Positions 22,831-33,884 are shown, counted from the stretch's first letter. The stretch is 64,000 nt of DNA from Pogostemon cablin (GCA_023678885.1 CM042979.1:25534981-25598980); one strand, 5' to 3'. Numbers and translations: made by a program. The notes: generated from the letters alone by a model not told the origin.

Positions 22831-23640
22831 AAATTATTTTTTTAATAAATTGCACCAATCTAATAAAATTAAATATTTTATAAATGGTGAGAAAACCCAC
22901 ATGAAAAGATACTTCTTTAATATTCAATGGTGAGAAAAGACTGGTTTCTCAAAGATTCAAGTAAACTGAATCCATTTCCTCTCCAACAAACCACTGATTC
23001 ATCAGGTCTAATTCCACAGCCCCAATTCTCCACTTTCACTGTACCTGTCACATCTATCTCATTCTCTCTCATTGCATTCTTTATAGGCCTTCATTTCTCA
23101 CATGATGCCATATCTCTCAATCATCACTACACTTGTATTTCTCTTTTTTTGGCACCCATCTCGCTCTTGTTTTAAAATTTCCCACTTTTTATTGAACGGA
23201 TTTGTTTAAGTTAAGAGGGAAAGATGAGTTATTTGATTAAGATGGTAATATGCATGGTTTTTAATGGGAAATATTTAGTAAATTATATATATATAAATAT
23301 ATATATCTTTAACTTTAATAGGAGTACATTTTAGTAATTAAGGTATGTTTAGTAAAAGTGGGAATACGAATAGCCATGCCCAAATAGAAAATGTTGGAAA
23401 ATTTAATCGAAAGGAAAAATGAGAAAACTAGGAAGCAGAGCGTCAAATGTGTAGAGCTACATTAAAAAGAAAGATGGTGCACATTCAAATGAAACAGATT
23501 TTTCAACTTTGTCAAGCTACATTACAAAGATGGTGGCAGGTACACATTGCATAAAATAATGGAAGTTGGGCTGCGGCCATTTAATTTAATTATATAGTGC
23601 TGACTCTCTGTAAATAAAACAAACATACAGAATTGATTTT
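22831..23640. other. Spacer, nothing certain
   Basis: The 82-codon frame at 22927-23175 has no recognisable domain. A (TA)n run lies near 23285-23305. Confidence 0.4.
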
Positions 23641-25042
23641 AAGGGATGAACCAATGTTATAGTTGAGGAAGATGTAATTGATTCCAAATCAAGAATGATT
23701 GTATTTCCTGAGCAATTGAAGATCTCAGGGATCTTGTCTTTGATAGATTTATGGTGACCAACATCATTCCCATTGTCGGGATGGCAGGTATTGGGAAGAC
23801 CACTCTTGCTAAACACATCTTCCAACATCGCATACGATCAAATATACGAGGTATTGTATCCGAGCTACGATCATTTGGAACCTGACTTAGCGGTATGCTT
23901 TCTGTACATGACGTGATTCCCTCCTCCAAGCTCACCATTCTGTGGAGCGCTGAGAACTTCCTGAGAGCTTGGAGGAGCTACACTCTGAGAGTGTGGTGAT
24001 GAAGCTCCAAGAGAGCTCCAATGGGGGAATCAAGACCACACCGCCTTCTGGTATCTGTGCAAGAGAAAAGCATCCGAGGAAGGGCTGTTCGATAGTTATG
24101 ATGATTGCCTGGAACAAGGCAGTAGTGGCACATGTCCCCAGCTGGCCATCAATAACAATGTCCTATTTGGGATTAAAGACCTCCACATGATCTGGGACCA
24201 CCGCATCTCTCCGGTTGCTTCCCTACTCTGTTTTGGCCCCTATCATCAATACAATGTCCCAATATGGTCTGCATCTCAAGGTGCTTGACGCTCTTACCAT
24301 CCGTTTCTATGATCCTCTTGTACCTTGCCCTGACCTGACATCCCGACTCAAGAGCCTTCACTTCTTGATTGTCCGACGACACTTTAGTAATAAATCCTCT
24401 AAAGCTCCATCTTGTCTTCCCATGGAGATTTGGGAGATGAAACAGCTAAAGCATCTCCCAGTAACAGGATGACACCGACGCCTCCTTACCAAACCTCCTC
24501 ACTCTCTTAGACCTTGACGCTCGCTCTCTCGAGAAATTACGAATTCAGTTCCTCAACCTCCTTCATTTGGCACGTCTCCCATCTCCGACCGCTTAAATGT
24601 GTGGTCGTGATTCCTACACTAAGCGTCCCTGTCTAAAGTCGACATGCTCCCTCGTCTCCCATTAGGCCTCGAGAAGTTGAGTTTGAGCGGGTTCGGGTAC
24701 TCAGTGGGATGAGATGAGCAAGATTGCCTCGTTACCAAACCTTCAGGTGCTCAAGCTGCGAGGCTATGCTTTTCGAGGTCATAAATGGGAAGTAGGCGAT
24801 TGGGAATTCAGCAATCTTGAGTATTTTCTAATTGAAGACTCTGATCTGCTTCACTGAACTATTGCATCCACTAGCTTCCTTCGTATTCAATGTGTAATCC
24901 TTAAAAACTGCTACAGATTGTCCGACATTCCTTACCAGTTGTGGGGCAACGTACAAGTCAAATTGGTTGATTGCAACCCTTCAGCTGCACAGTTTAAGCA
25001 TCAGAAATGCGTACCATCTGCCCTCTGGAATGTAAGTGTCAC
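23641..25042 (+). pseudogene. CNL resistance gene (R1-like NLR) pseudogene
   Basis: NLR proteins are intracellular immune receptors with an ATP-binding NB-ARC switch and C-terminal leucine-rich repeats. The P-loop GMAGIGKTTLA is encoded at 23777-23809. Shortly after, in another frame, comes YDHLEPDLAVCFLYM (RNBS-D) and then SKLTILWSAENFLRA, so most of the NB-ARC between kinase 1 and RNBS-D is missing. The LRR half follows in broken frames (EIWEMKQLKHL, SLPNLQVLKLRGYAFRG, IPYQLWGNVQVKLVDC). Several frameshifts and stops are present. The coding end is cut by the Tat element at 25043 and the last codons lie at 47869-47905. The LRR part is closely related to 60177-60836. The coiled-coil N-terminus is not visible. 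Confidence 0.85.
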
Positions 25043-25948
25043 TGTAAACAATTAAAATTTACGGTCCAATTAAATGGCGACATGTGAATTTTATTAATTA
25101 AATATTAATTTATTTTGGAATTTAAATAAATTAATTCCTAAAGTAAATTAATAAATAATTTGGGCCCAACAAATTAAATGGAACTTAAATTAAATGAGGC
25201 CTGACCCAAGTCAAATAAGCCCCAAATTAAAGGAGGTCTGACTGAAGTCAAACAAGCTCATACAAATTAAATCAGACCCAAATAAAATAGGCCTGATTAC
25301 AGCCCAAACAAGTGGAGGCCCAAGCCCGCAGGATATGGCCCAAATAACTCTGGACCAATCAGAATGCAGGACATTTATGAGGGGGTCTTCACCTCTCACC
25401 TATATAAAAGGGTCTCCTCCATTCATTCCAGACACACTGAAGCATCTGAAGACACAGACATTCTGAAGAGGTTGAAACACGAGCAACGCTCCTCAGGATC
25501 TTCAAGACAAGAACGGCAAACGACCCGGGATTAAGGTGCTAAGCCCCCCAAATCGAGTGTTTTGCATACGTTAAGTTCTTCAGTGTTCTTTGAGACAAGA
25601 ACAACATACGACCCTGGATTAAGGTGCTAAGCCCCCCAGATCGAGTGTTTTCACATCAAATACGTTTAATCCAAACAAAGGCTCGACGCCTCTGGATAAA
25701 CGTTACAAAGTCCTAAATTCGAGCTCGGACAAGCTTCAATTGAAGATCCGACTCCACACACGCTGTCAACACAGTCAGCGTACAATCCAGTCAACACAAC
25801 CAGTCAAAGTCAAAGTCCAAGTTGGTTCGAGAGAAGAATCAGAGGATCGATAGAGATTATTTCCTAAATTATTAAGTTCAATCCATCCGGATTATCTTTG
25901 TAATTAACTTGTATTTATTTTATTATAAATACAAAATTTGTTGTTACA
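25043..25948 (+). repeat. 5' LTR of the Tat element
   Basis: Starts TGTAAACAATTAAAATTTAC and ends AATTTGTTGTTACA; 906 bp, equal in length to 46963-47868. The first third is rich in GCCCA/TGGGC words. An internal duplicated phrase ('GACAAGAAC..CATACG..AAGCCCCCC.GATCGAGTGTTTT') occurs twice, around 25506-25565 and 25590-25650. Confidence 0.93.
25401..25409 (+). promoter_or_regulatory. TATA box of the Tat 5' LTR
   Basis: TATATAAAA follows CACCTCTCACC and is conserved at 47321 in the 3' LTR (TATATAAAG). It is the likely core promoter for genomic RNA. Confidence 0.7.
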
Positions 25949-25972
25949 AATTTTGGCACGCTCGGTGGGACC
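25949..25972 (+). promoter_or_regulatory. Primer-binding-site region of the Tat element
   Basis: AATTTTGGCACGCTCGGTGG follows the LTR directly. The position fits a tRNA primer site; I do not assign the tRNA. Confidence 0.55.
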
Positions 25973-26011
25973 ATCTCTACCTCTCATCTCTTCTCCCTAC
26001 AAAGACACAAC

Positions 26012-27184
26012 ATGACTCCTGTCAAGATCACAGTGGGAAGGACTTCTGCCTCCAAGCTCTCCGCCTCGTTGAATGAACAAGTTGCTGTTGTTACAAGGAG
26101 TATGTCAATGAAAGCTCAGTCAGAGGCCTCCTCCGGCTCTAACTTTTCGGTTGAAATGGCTTCAAGAAAACAGTTACCCATGAAAGAGGATAGTGATGAA
26201 GATTCTGCATGCTCACACCCTCGTTCATCCTCAAGCTCTTCATCGGACTCAACTGCAGCCCCGGTAATGATGGCCGGCACTACAACTATTGAGGAGCAAT
26301 TAGCAAATATGATGAAAGCTATCGAAGGGCTCACGAAACATATAAAAGCTCAAGACACCAAGATCTCCCAATTGATGGAAAAAAGAGACATTGCGGAGAC
26401 TAGCCGTGCAAACCGAAAAGGAGTTGTGGACGAGAGTGAGGTGAAAGAGTTCACAAAATGCCAAACTACTGAAAAAGAGCAAACTGAAAGAGGAGTGCAA
26501 CTTTCGGCTGATGGAATGCTCCAAGTGGGTCAACTCAAAGATATTATACTTGGAACAATAAAAGAAAGGTTTGAAGAGAATGCCAAGCCTACCGTCACTT
26601 ATGTTAAGCCTTACACAAAAAGAGTGAATAACTTAAGGATGCCACCTGGTTATCAGCCTCCTAAATTCCAGCAATTTGATGGCAAAGGAAACCCCAGACA
26701 GCATGTGGCACATTTCATTGAGACGTGCAATGATGCTGGTACTTATGAAGACTATATGGTGAGGCAATTCGTCCACTCTCTCAAAGGAAATGCCTTTGAT
26801 TGGTATATCGACTTGCAGCCTGAGTCCATCGACAGTTGGGCACAAATGGAACATGAATTCCTCAATCGTTTCTACAGCACGAGGAGAACCGTTAGCATGA
26901 CTGAGCTAACTAATACTCGCCAATTGAAGGACGAGCCTGTGATTGATTATATCAATCGATGGAGAAACTTGAGTTTAAATTGCAAAGACCGATTATCCGG
27001 AGAGTCTGCTATCGAAATGTGCATCCAAGGGATGGAGTGGAATTTACTCTACATACTCAAAGGGATTCAGCCAAAGACTTTCGAGGAGTTGGCTACGAGA
27101 GTTCATGATATGGAATTGAGCATGGCAGCCAGTAGAATCAAACACTCACCAGTGTCAGATTCTTACAAGTCCAGAGACAGATAA
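26012..27184 (+). CDS. gag: Gag polyprotein of the Tat element (open to a stop)
   Basis: Structural protein that packages retrotransposon RNA into cytoplasmic particles. The start ATG lies 63 bp after the 5' LTR. The 390-residue frame begins with a Ser/Lys-rich segment and a short heptad-like region (about residues 90-130). A retrotransposon-gag domain occupies about 217-375 (KFQQFDGKGNPRQHVAHF, then DWYIDLQPESIDSW and FLNRFYSTRR). It ends SRDR-stop at a TAA (27182-27184). The next frame, at 27236, is in the same phase with no other stop between, so gag and pol form one frame broken by a single TAA. The knuckle-like segment downstream (YKYHRLVGHPIHDC, about 27484-27525) has lost its first Cys. 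Either readthrough or a late nonsense mutation explains this. Confidence 0.85.
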   Translation: MTPVKITVGRTSASKLSASLNEQVAVVTRSMSMKAQSEASSGSNFSVEMASRKQLPMKEDSDEDSACSHPRSSSSSSSDSTAAPVMMAGTTTIEEQLANMMKAIEGLTKHIKAQDTKISQLMEKRDIAETSRANRKGVVDESEVKEFTKCQTTEKEQTERGVQLSADGMLQVGQLKDIILGTIKERFEENAKPTVTYVKPYTKRVNNLRMPPGYQPPKFQQFDGKGNPRQHVAHFIETCNDAGTYEDYMVRQFVHSLKGNAFDWYIDLQPESIDSWAQMEHEFLNRFYSTRRTVSMTELTNTRQLKDEPVIDYINRWRNLSLNCKDRLSGESAIEMCIQGMEWNLLYILKGIQPKTFEELATRVHDMELSMAASRIKHSPVSDSYKSRDR

Positions 27185-27235
27185 GAAGCCAAGAAATGGG
27201 GCAAGCCTTATGCAAGAAACTCCAATAAAGAATCA

Positions 27236-30200
27236 ATGGCCATAAACCCTGCTACAGTCAAGATTCGAAAGAATGGAGATGACAAGAAAGATAAAGGAAA
27301 ACAAGTTACCCAAGAGTGGGGGCAAAGAAGGTTGACCCTGAAGGAGATGCAAGAAAAAGAGTATCCATTTCTGAACTCTGATATTTCTGGCATATTTGAT
27401 GATCTGATGAAAGACAAACTCATCGAACTCCCCGAAATGAAACGTCCAGAGGAAGTGAATCGAACCAATGACCCAAAATATTACAAGTACCATAGATTGG
27501 TGGGCCATCCCATTCATGATTGCTTCATCTTCAAGGAAAAGATCATGCAGTTGGCCAAGGAGGGAAAGATTGTGTTGGAGGATGAAGCGGCCGCAAACTT
27601 CGCTTCCATAAAAGAAGTTCACAATGAAGGCTCTTGTCATGCGGTGAGTGAGGAGGGCAATGAAGATGAACGAGTTGAGAACAAGGAAAAAGCTTATTCT
27701 ATGAAGGTGACCTTCACAGATGAAGACATGTTGTTGTGTTCACAGCCTCACAACCGATCTCTATTTGTAACTGGTTATACGCAAGGGCTGCAAGTAAAGC
27801 GTATACTTGTTGACGGAGGCTCAGCAGTAAACATCCTGTCTTTAAGGATGTTGAAGAAGTTAGAGATACTGGTGGATGAACTCAATCATAGCCGATTAAT
27901 GATCCAAGGGTTCAATCATGAAGGGCAAAGGACTCTCGGCACGATTGTTCTTGATTTGATGATCGATGAGATGAGATCAACGGTGCTCTTCCATGTCATA
28001 GACGTAAAAACTTCATACAACATGCTTTTGGGGCGCCCATGGCTGCACGAGAATGGTGTGGTCCCTTCTACATTACACCAGTGTTTCAAGTATAGTGAAG
28101 GCAACAGTGTGAAAAGGGTATTCGTCGATGATAAGCCGTTTACTGAAGCTGAATCTTACTTTGCTGATGCTAAATACTTCTTCAATAATACAAAGGAAGT
28201 GAACCGAGAAGAAGCCCCAACACAAGATAATGGGGGCAGTAAACAAATAAAAGAGGAAGGTAGCACATCATCTGCCACTTTTAAGAAGAACAAAGGCAAA
28301 GAGCTTGAGGCCCTGGAAGAATTGACATTGCCTTTAACAAAAATTGATGAAGGTAAGACTTCTTCTCCTCCGCTCAAAGGATTCGTACGCCCTATTGGAG
28401 GAGCAAAAACCGAGCATGGTGAAGTATTTGAAGCAGAAATATCTAAGTCATATGGCCCGCGAGCTTTCAAACTCCTCAAGAAGGCTGGGTATGAACCGAA
28501 GGAGAAATCGGTGATGAGCAAGTTGCCTCAAGAGACTGTCATCCCATCTGAACATGGGCTCAATGCCACTCAGAAAATGTTGAAAAATAGTGGCCACACT
28601 GTCAAGAATGCTAAGCCAGGTTTGGGATATGTCCCTCAAAAGCCAGTCCGCATAGCAATTAGAAGAGCAAACACAAATTATATCACAGAAGGAGAAGTTT
28701 CGTCCACAGAAGACATTTTTGATGAAAGTGAAAGGAAAATCAAGAGGAGTTCTGTCTTCGAAAGGCTTGGAAGTGTTTTCGAAAGGCTCAGACCATGTGA
28801 AGGGAACAAGATTGGGAAGAAAAATAATTTCAAGTCTCCTAGATTCCCAAAACTCCGAAGTCGAATCCCTTCTCGGATAAAGAGGCAAAATATCTTGACA
28901 GTCTCATGTGGAAGAGAGTTGAATGCTAAGATGCAGACAATTGTCTTTACTAAAGAAGACAATGATGATGATAAAGAAAGTGTAGCTTCTACCAACCATA
29001 TCACTGCTCTTGAAGATTCTCAAGTGGAGGAAGTGGATGCCGAGGATGCCCCACCACAATTTGAGGAGGGTGTGAAAGCCACTGTTAATGAGTTGAAAGA
29101 AATCAACTTAGGTGACGAAAGCGACCCACGTCCTACTTACATAAGTACCCTACTAAGTGATGAGGAAGAAGAACAATATATCAGCCTTTTACGAGAATTT
29201 TGGGATGTCTCTGCATGGTCGCATAAAGAAATGCCAGGCTTGGATCCAAAGATCGCAGTGCATCATTTATCCAACAAAAAGGGAACTCGACCAATTAAGC
29301 AAATGCAGCGTCGATTTCAACCAGAGTTAATTCCATTAATTGAAGATGAAGTTAATAAGCTTCTTGAAGCAGGCAAGATCAGAGAAGTCAAGTATCCTAC
29401 ATGGATTTCTAACATCGTGCCAGTGAGAAAGAAAAATGGGCAAATCAGAGTATGTGTTGATTTTCGGGATTTGAACATGGCGAGTCCGAAAGATGACTTC
29501 CCACTGCCAATTGCTGAGCTCATGATAGATGCAACAACAGGGCATGAGGTCCTTTCGTTTATGGATGGGTCATCTGGCTATAATCAGATTGGTCTGGCTC
29601 CCGAAGACCAAGAGAAAACAGCCTTTCGTACTCCAAAAGGAATATATTGCTATAATGTGATGCCATTTGGCTTAAAGAATGCTGGTGCCGCTTATCAACG
29701 GGCCATGCAGAAGATATTTGATGACATGCTTCATAAGATCGTCGAATGCTACGTTGATGATATTGTGGTGAAATCAAAGAAAAAGAAAGATCATCTCCAT
29801 AATTTAAGGCAAGTGTTTGAGCGTTTAAGGGAGCATCAACTCAAGATGAATCCACTCAAGTGTGCATTTGGGGTTACATCCGGAAAATTTCTTAGATTTA
29901 TTATTCGCCGTCGAGAAATCGAGATTGAGAAGGCGAAGATTGATGCAATCATGATGATGCATGTGCCTCGGAACATCCATGAACTCAAAAGTCTGCAAGG
30001 AAAATTGGCATACTTGAGAAGATTCATATCAAACTTGGCCGGTCGATGTCAACCGTTTAGTCATCTCATGAAGAAAGGCAGTATATTTGAATGGGATGAA
30101 GCTTGCAATAATGCTTTCAATAGCATTAAAGAGTACTTGATGAAGGCACCAGTGTTGTGTGCACCAATACCTGGACGTCCTTTAATTTTCTACCTAGCTG

Positions 30201-32377
30201 CTCAAGAACGTTCTGTTGGAGCTTTACTCACACAAGAGAATGATGATGGCAAAGAAACTGCCCTTTACTATTTGAGTAGAACCATGACTCCAAACGAGTT
30301 GAAATATTCACCAATTGAGAAGATCTGCTTGGCCCTTATCTTCATGATTCAGAAGTTGAAACATTACTTCCAAGCTCATACAGTTCGGCTAGTTTCAAAA
30401 GCTAACCCACTAAAGTTCGTCATGTCAAAACCAGTACTCTCAGATCGGCTTGCCAGGTGGTATCTCCAACTTCAACAGTTTGAGATTGTATATGTCCCTC
30501 AGAAGGCCATAAAAGGACAAGTGTTGGTAGATTTTCTAGCTGATCATCCAATGCCTGCAGAATGGGAACTGTCTGATGAACTCCCTGATGAAGTTGCTTT
30601 CGCTGTGGAGATAGCTTCTCCTTGGAAAATGTATTTTGATGAAGCATCTCATAGGGAAGGGGCCGGTGCTGGAGTCGTATTCGTAACATCCAGTGGTGAA
30701 GTTTTGCCATTCTCATTTTCCTTAACAGAAAACTGCTCTAACAATGTAGCCGAGTATCAAGCACTCATACTTGGTTTAGAGATGGCCGTTGATATAAAGC
30801 AATTACACCTTAAAGTGTATGGTGATTCGTTACTTGTGATAAACCAACTACTTGGGGTGTATGAAGTAAGGAAGCTTGAGTTGTTCCCATACCACAAGTA
30901 TGCTCAAAAGCTGATGAGCTGGCTTGGTGATGTTGATATCGAGCATTTACCCAGAAGAGAGAATAAGCAAGCTGACGCCCTCGCCAAACTAGCATCAAAT
31001 ATAGCTATGCCGGAGGCGCAAGTTCAAATTTCAGTGTGCAAAAGTTGGGTTGTACCACCAATCTTCGAGGATGATGATTATGAAGAAGTTGAAAATCATT
31101 TGGTGGAAGTCTTCGAAATTGAAGAAGAGGATTGGCGTCAACCACTCATCGATTATCTCAAGTATGATAAATTGCCAAATGAGCCACGTCAAAGGGTTGA
31201 TATTCGGCGTCGGGCACCTCGATTTATTTACTTCAAAGGCACAATGTATAGAAGATCATTTGATGGAATTTTCTTGAGATGCCTAAGTAAAGAAGAGTCT
31301 GTTCAAGCAATGGAGGAAGCTCATTCTGGAATTTGCGGTGCTCATCAGTCTGGGCCAAAGCTACACTTCAGAATCAAAAGAATGGGCTACTATTGGCCAA
31401 CAATGGTGAAAGATTGCATGGAGTATGCACAAAAATGTCAGGCTTGCCAATTTCATGGAAACTTGATCCATCAACCTCCGGAGCCTTTGCACCCGACAGT
31501 TGCTTCATGGCCTTTTGATGTTTGGGGATTAGATGTGGTGGGGCCTCTCACAAAATCTTCTGGTGGTCATCTCTACATCCTTGCTGCCACCAATTACTTT
31601 TCCAAATGGGCTGAAGTTGTGCCTTTGAGGGAAGTAAAGAAGGAAACTGTGGCTGATTTCATTCGGATCAACATCATTTACAGATATGGTGTTCTCCGCT
31701 ATATCATCACCGATAATGGAAAGCCATTCAGCAACAGCTGGATCGATAAGTTGTGTGAGAAGTTCGACTTCAAACAAAGGAAGTCGTCAATGTATAATGC
31801 AGCTACCAATTATCTAGCTGAAGCATTCAACAAAACCCTGTGCAGTCTGTTGAAGAAGGTAGTCTCCAAGTCTAAAAGAGATTGGCATGAAAGAATAAAT
31901 GAAGCTTTATGGGCGTACCGCACCACCTATAGAACTCCTACTCAGGCTACTCCGTATTCTTTGGTTTATGGTATTGAAGCTGTGGTACCTCTCGAGAAAC
32001 AAATTCCTTCTTTAAGGATGGCCATACAAGAAGGCTTAACCGAAGAAGAAAATGCAAAGTTGCGCCTTCAAGAGTTAGAAGCTCTAGATGAGAAGAGGTT
32101 AGAGGCACAACAAAGACTTGAGTGTTATCAATCTCGCTTATCCAGAACATTCAACAAAAGGGTGAAGATACGTTCTTTTCAAGTTGGCGACTTGGTGCTT
32201 GCCGTGAGAAGACCTATTTTGGTCACACATCGTGTTGGAAATAAGTTTCTCCAAAAATGGGATGACCCTCATATTGTAAAGGAAGTATACACAAATGGCG
32301 CCTACAAGTTGATATCAGAAGATGGCGTAAACATTGGCCCCATAAATGGGAAATTATTGAAACGCTATTACGCGTAA
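27236..32377 (+). CDS. pol: Pol polyprotein of the Tat element, 1713 residues open
   Basis: Cuts the polyprotein, copies the RNA and integrates the DNA. Domains by residue: degenerate knuckle near 85-96; aspartic protease with VDGGSAVN near 191; RT from about 700 with VCVDFRDLN, FMDGSSGYNQ near 775 and the catalytic YVDD near 839; RNase H about 980-1105 (FYLAAQERSVGALL, ending GQVLVDFLADHP); a second RNase H about 1130-1260 with Asp in MYFDEAS, Glu in NNVAEYQAL, Asp in YGDSLLV and Asp in KQADALAKLA; integrase with HH-CC (HSGICGAH, CQACQ), then Asp in GLDVVGP, Asp in ITDNG and Glu in LAEAFNKTL. The start is the first Met after the in-phase TAA. Decay shows in FLRFIIRRREIEI, where two glycines usual in the family are Arg or Glu, and in NAATNYLAEAF near the integrase Glu. 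It is remarkably long and open for a copy of this age. Confidence 0.93.
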   Translation: MAINPATVKIRKNGDDKKDKGKQVTQEWGQRRLTLKEMQEKEYPFLNSDISGIFDDLMKDKLIELPEMKRPEEVNRTNDPKYYKYHRLVGHPIHDCFIFKEKIMQLAKEGKIVLEDEAAANFASIKEVHNEGSCHAVSEEGNEDERVENKEKAYSMKVTFTDEDMLLCSQPHNRSLFVTGYTQGLQVKRILVDGGSAVNILSLRMLKKLEILVDELNHSRLMIQGFNHEGQRTLGTIVLDLMIDEMRSTVLFHVIDVKTSYNMLLGRPWLHENGVVPSTLHQCFKYSEGNSVKRVFVDDKPFTEAESYFADAKYFFNNTKEVNREEAPTQDNGGSKQIKEEGSTSSATFKKNKGKELEALEELTLPLTKIDEGKTSSPPLKGFVRPIGGAKTEHGEVFEAEISKSYGPRAFKLLKKAGYEPKEKSVMSKLPQETVIPSEHGLNATQKMLKNSGHTVKNAKPGLGYVPQKPVRIAIRRANTNYITEGEVSSTEDIFDESERKIKRSSVFERLGSVFERLRPCEGNKIGKKNNFKSPRFPKLRSRIPSRIKRQNILTVSCGRELNAKMQTIVFTKEDNDDDKESVASTNHITALEDSQVEEVDAEDAPPQFEEGVKATVNELKEINLGDESDPRPTYISTLLSDEEEEQYISLLREFWDVSAWSHKEMPGLDPKIAVHHLSNKKGTRPIKQMQRRFQPELIPLIEDEVNKLLEAGKIREVKYPTWISNIVPVRKKNGQIRVCVDFRDLNMASPKDDFPLPIAELMIDATTGHEVLSFMDGSSGYNQIGLAPEDQEKTAFRTPKGIYCYNVMPFGLKNAGAAYQRAMQKIFDDMLHKIVECYVDDIVVKSKKKKDHLHNLRQVFERLREHQLKMNPLKCAFGVTSGKFLRFIIRRREIEIEKAKIDAIMMMHVPRNIHELKSLQGKLAYLRRFISNLAGRCQPFSHLMKKGSIFEWDEACNNAFNSIKEYLMKAPVLCAPIPGRPLIFYLAAQERSVGALLTQENDDGKETALYYLSRTMTPNELKYSPIEKICLALIFMIQKLKHYFQAHTVRLVSKANPLKFVMSKPVLSDRLARWYLQLQQFEIVYVPQKAIKGQVLVDFLADHPMPAEWELSDELPDEVAFAVEIASPWKMYFDEASHREGAGAGVVFVTSSGEVLPFSFSLTENCSNNVAEYQALILGLEMAVDIKQLHLKVYGDSLLVINQLLGVYEVRKLELFPYHKYAQKLMSWLGDVDIEHLPRRENKQADALAKLASNIAMPEAQVQISVCKSWVVPPIFEDDDYEEVENHLVEVFEIEEEDWRQPLIDYLKYDKLPNEPRQRVDIRRRAPRFIYFKGTMYRRSFDGIFLRCLSKEESVQAMEEAHSGICGAHQSGPKLHFRIKRMGYYWPTMVKDCMEYAQKCQACQFHGNLIHQPPEPLHPTVASWPFDVWGLDVVGPLTKSSGGHLYILAATNYFSKWAEVVPLREVKKETVADFIRINIIYRYGVLRYIITDNGKPFSNSWIDKLCEKFDFKQRKSSMYNAATNYLAEAFNKTLCSLLKKVVSKSKRDWHERINEALWAYRTTYRTPTQATPYSLVYGIEAVVPLEKQIPSLRMAIQEGLTEEENAKLRLQELEALDEKRLEAQQRLECYQSRLSRTFNKRVKIRSFQVGDLVLAVRRPILVTHRVGNKFLQKWDDPHIVKEVYTNGAYKLISEDGVNIGPINGKLLKRYYA

Positions 32378-32384
32378 AATGACT

Positions 32385-32585
32385 ACAAGATACAACGCTC
32401 CTTGATATGAGCTAAAACTGTCCACATGATATTCCTTGATATGAGTTTAAACTATATTCCTTGATATGAGTTTAAACTATCTGACACAAATAATGCAAGG
32501 CTCCTTGACACGAGTATAAACTGTCTACAAGTTCAAATTCAAGGCTCATTGACATGAGTATAAGTTGTCAGCAAATTCAAACACA
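32385..32585 (+). repeat. Diverged 'CTCCTTGATATGAGTTTAAACT' repeats after pol
   Basis: Several imperfect units with GCTCCTTGA(T/C)A(T/C)GAGT.TAAACT are spaced 40-60 bp apart. They appear to be older relatives of the regular 37-bp array that follows. Confidence 0.7.
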
Positions 32586-32614
32586 ACGCTCCATGACGCA
32601 CGAGCCTAAACTGC

Positions 32615-32800
32615 ATGTTACTCCAGGTCCGCACGAGTATAAACTGTGTACAACAAACTCCTGGTCCGCACGAGTATAAACTGTGTACGACAAACTCCTG
32701 GTCCGCACGAGTATAAACTGTGTACGACAAACTCCTGGTCCACACGAGTATAAACTGTGCACGACACACTCCTGGCTCGCATGAGTATAAACTGTGCACG
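32615..32800 (+). repeat. 37-bp tandem array in the Tat 3' region
   Basis: Five near-identical units carry CTCCTGGTCCGCACGAGTAT followed by AAACTGTGTACGACAAA; for example, unit starts at 32654 and 32691 are exactly 37 bp apart. Long minus-strand frames over the array are repeat artefacts. Tandem repeats between pol and the 3' LTR are a known habit of Tat elements. Confidence 0.88.
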
Positions 32801-33107
32801 GCACCCCCAATCAAAACCATGTCCCTTTGAACTACGTTATGACTTGATTCTCTTTAAAGAGATAATAGGCAGCTTAATATTTGTTAAGTTCAGTCATGTT
32901 TTCGTTTGTTTGTATCAAATTTGTGAAGCAATAAGCAAATTAAGATATAAAGGCAGCAGGTAAACATCCTAAAAGCAGTAAAGCAAATCCAAAGATGCAG
33001 TGATGAATAAGAAGAGAAAAAAAGATAAGAGAGAATATGGATTTTATTGATAATATCATTACAGTTAAAAAAAAAAGGACATTGAAATGAAATGGTTTCA
33101 ATACAAA
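32801..33107. other. Spacer between the array and the antisense frame
   Basis: AT-rich, non-coding. It would be the 3' untranslated side of the minus-strand PMD frame; an A-rich motif AAAAAAAAAAGGAC lies at about 33067. Confidence 0.4.
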
Positions 33108-33884
33108 CTAATAAAAAATATTCATACTGGATAACTCATCTCGAGCGGCCTCCAAAGCTTGTGTAACAGTCCTTAATTCATCAGCAATGGAATCTTCTAG
33201 GATAGGTGTTTTCTTTAGTACACCAATGTCCCTGGCAGCAGTTTGGGCTCCAAGCTTTGCATTTTGAACGGATTTACGAAGACGTTCCACCTTTTGAGAT
33301 ACTGTTTCCTTATCCTTCAACAGGGTCTCAATTTCTTTCGCAATCTGCTTCAACCTAGTCTCTGATTCTTGCAATTGCTTGATATCTACAGCTTCTTTGC
33401 CTTTGTGTTCATCAGCACGCTTCCTTGCATCAGTCAGGCGCTTATTAACTTCTCTACTGGACAGCCCATCAGCAAGTTTTATCTTCACGGCATCATACGC
33501 ATCAGCTTTAGTAAATAAGAAGTCAAATGATGCTTCTAAAGCAGATCCGTCAATCTCTGGAGCGCTCTTGAAATTATTCACCATTTTGAGTCCCTCATTC
33601 CGCATAGAAGATAAGGAGCTGACAGAAGTCCTCTTCAACTTATCTTGAAAGCTTTTCCACACTTTCATATTAACTAGTTTCCTAGCATCCGTGATCTCGG
33701 CATCAAAGTTAAATGTTGTAATTTCTGGAGCTTCCATTGTAGTAATTGGAGGATGAGACTCGGGCATAATAGGAGAAATTTAATCTGGAAATACATCATC
33801 TACTAAGTCTTTAAGGGCTGCAGCGGAAGCTGATCCTTCTTCCTCAAGTTCATCATAATCAGAGCCAAATACAGCATCCAGATG

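Noticed and set aside
27233..28888. Minus-strand frames of 108-146 codons over pol
   Set aside because: Shadows of the 1713-codon pol frame; no independent support.
32539..32820. Two minus-strand frames with repeated LYSCGPGV / YTRADQE units
   Set aside because: They are translations of the 37-bp tandem array and not a repeat protein.
33379..33648. 89-codon plus-strand frame
   Set aside because: Lies opposite the coiled-coil-like part of the antisense PMD gene, which has the better coding signal.
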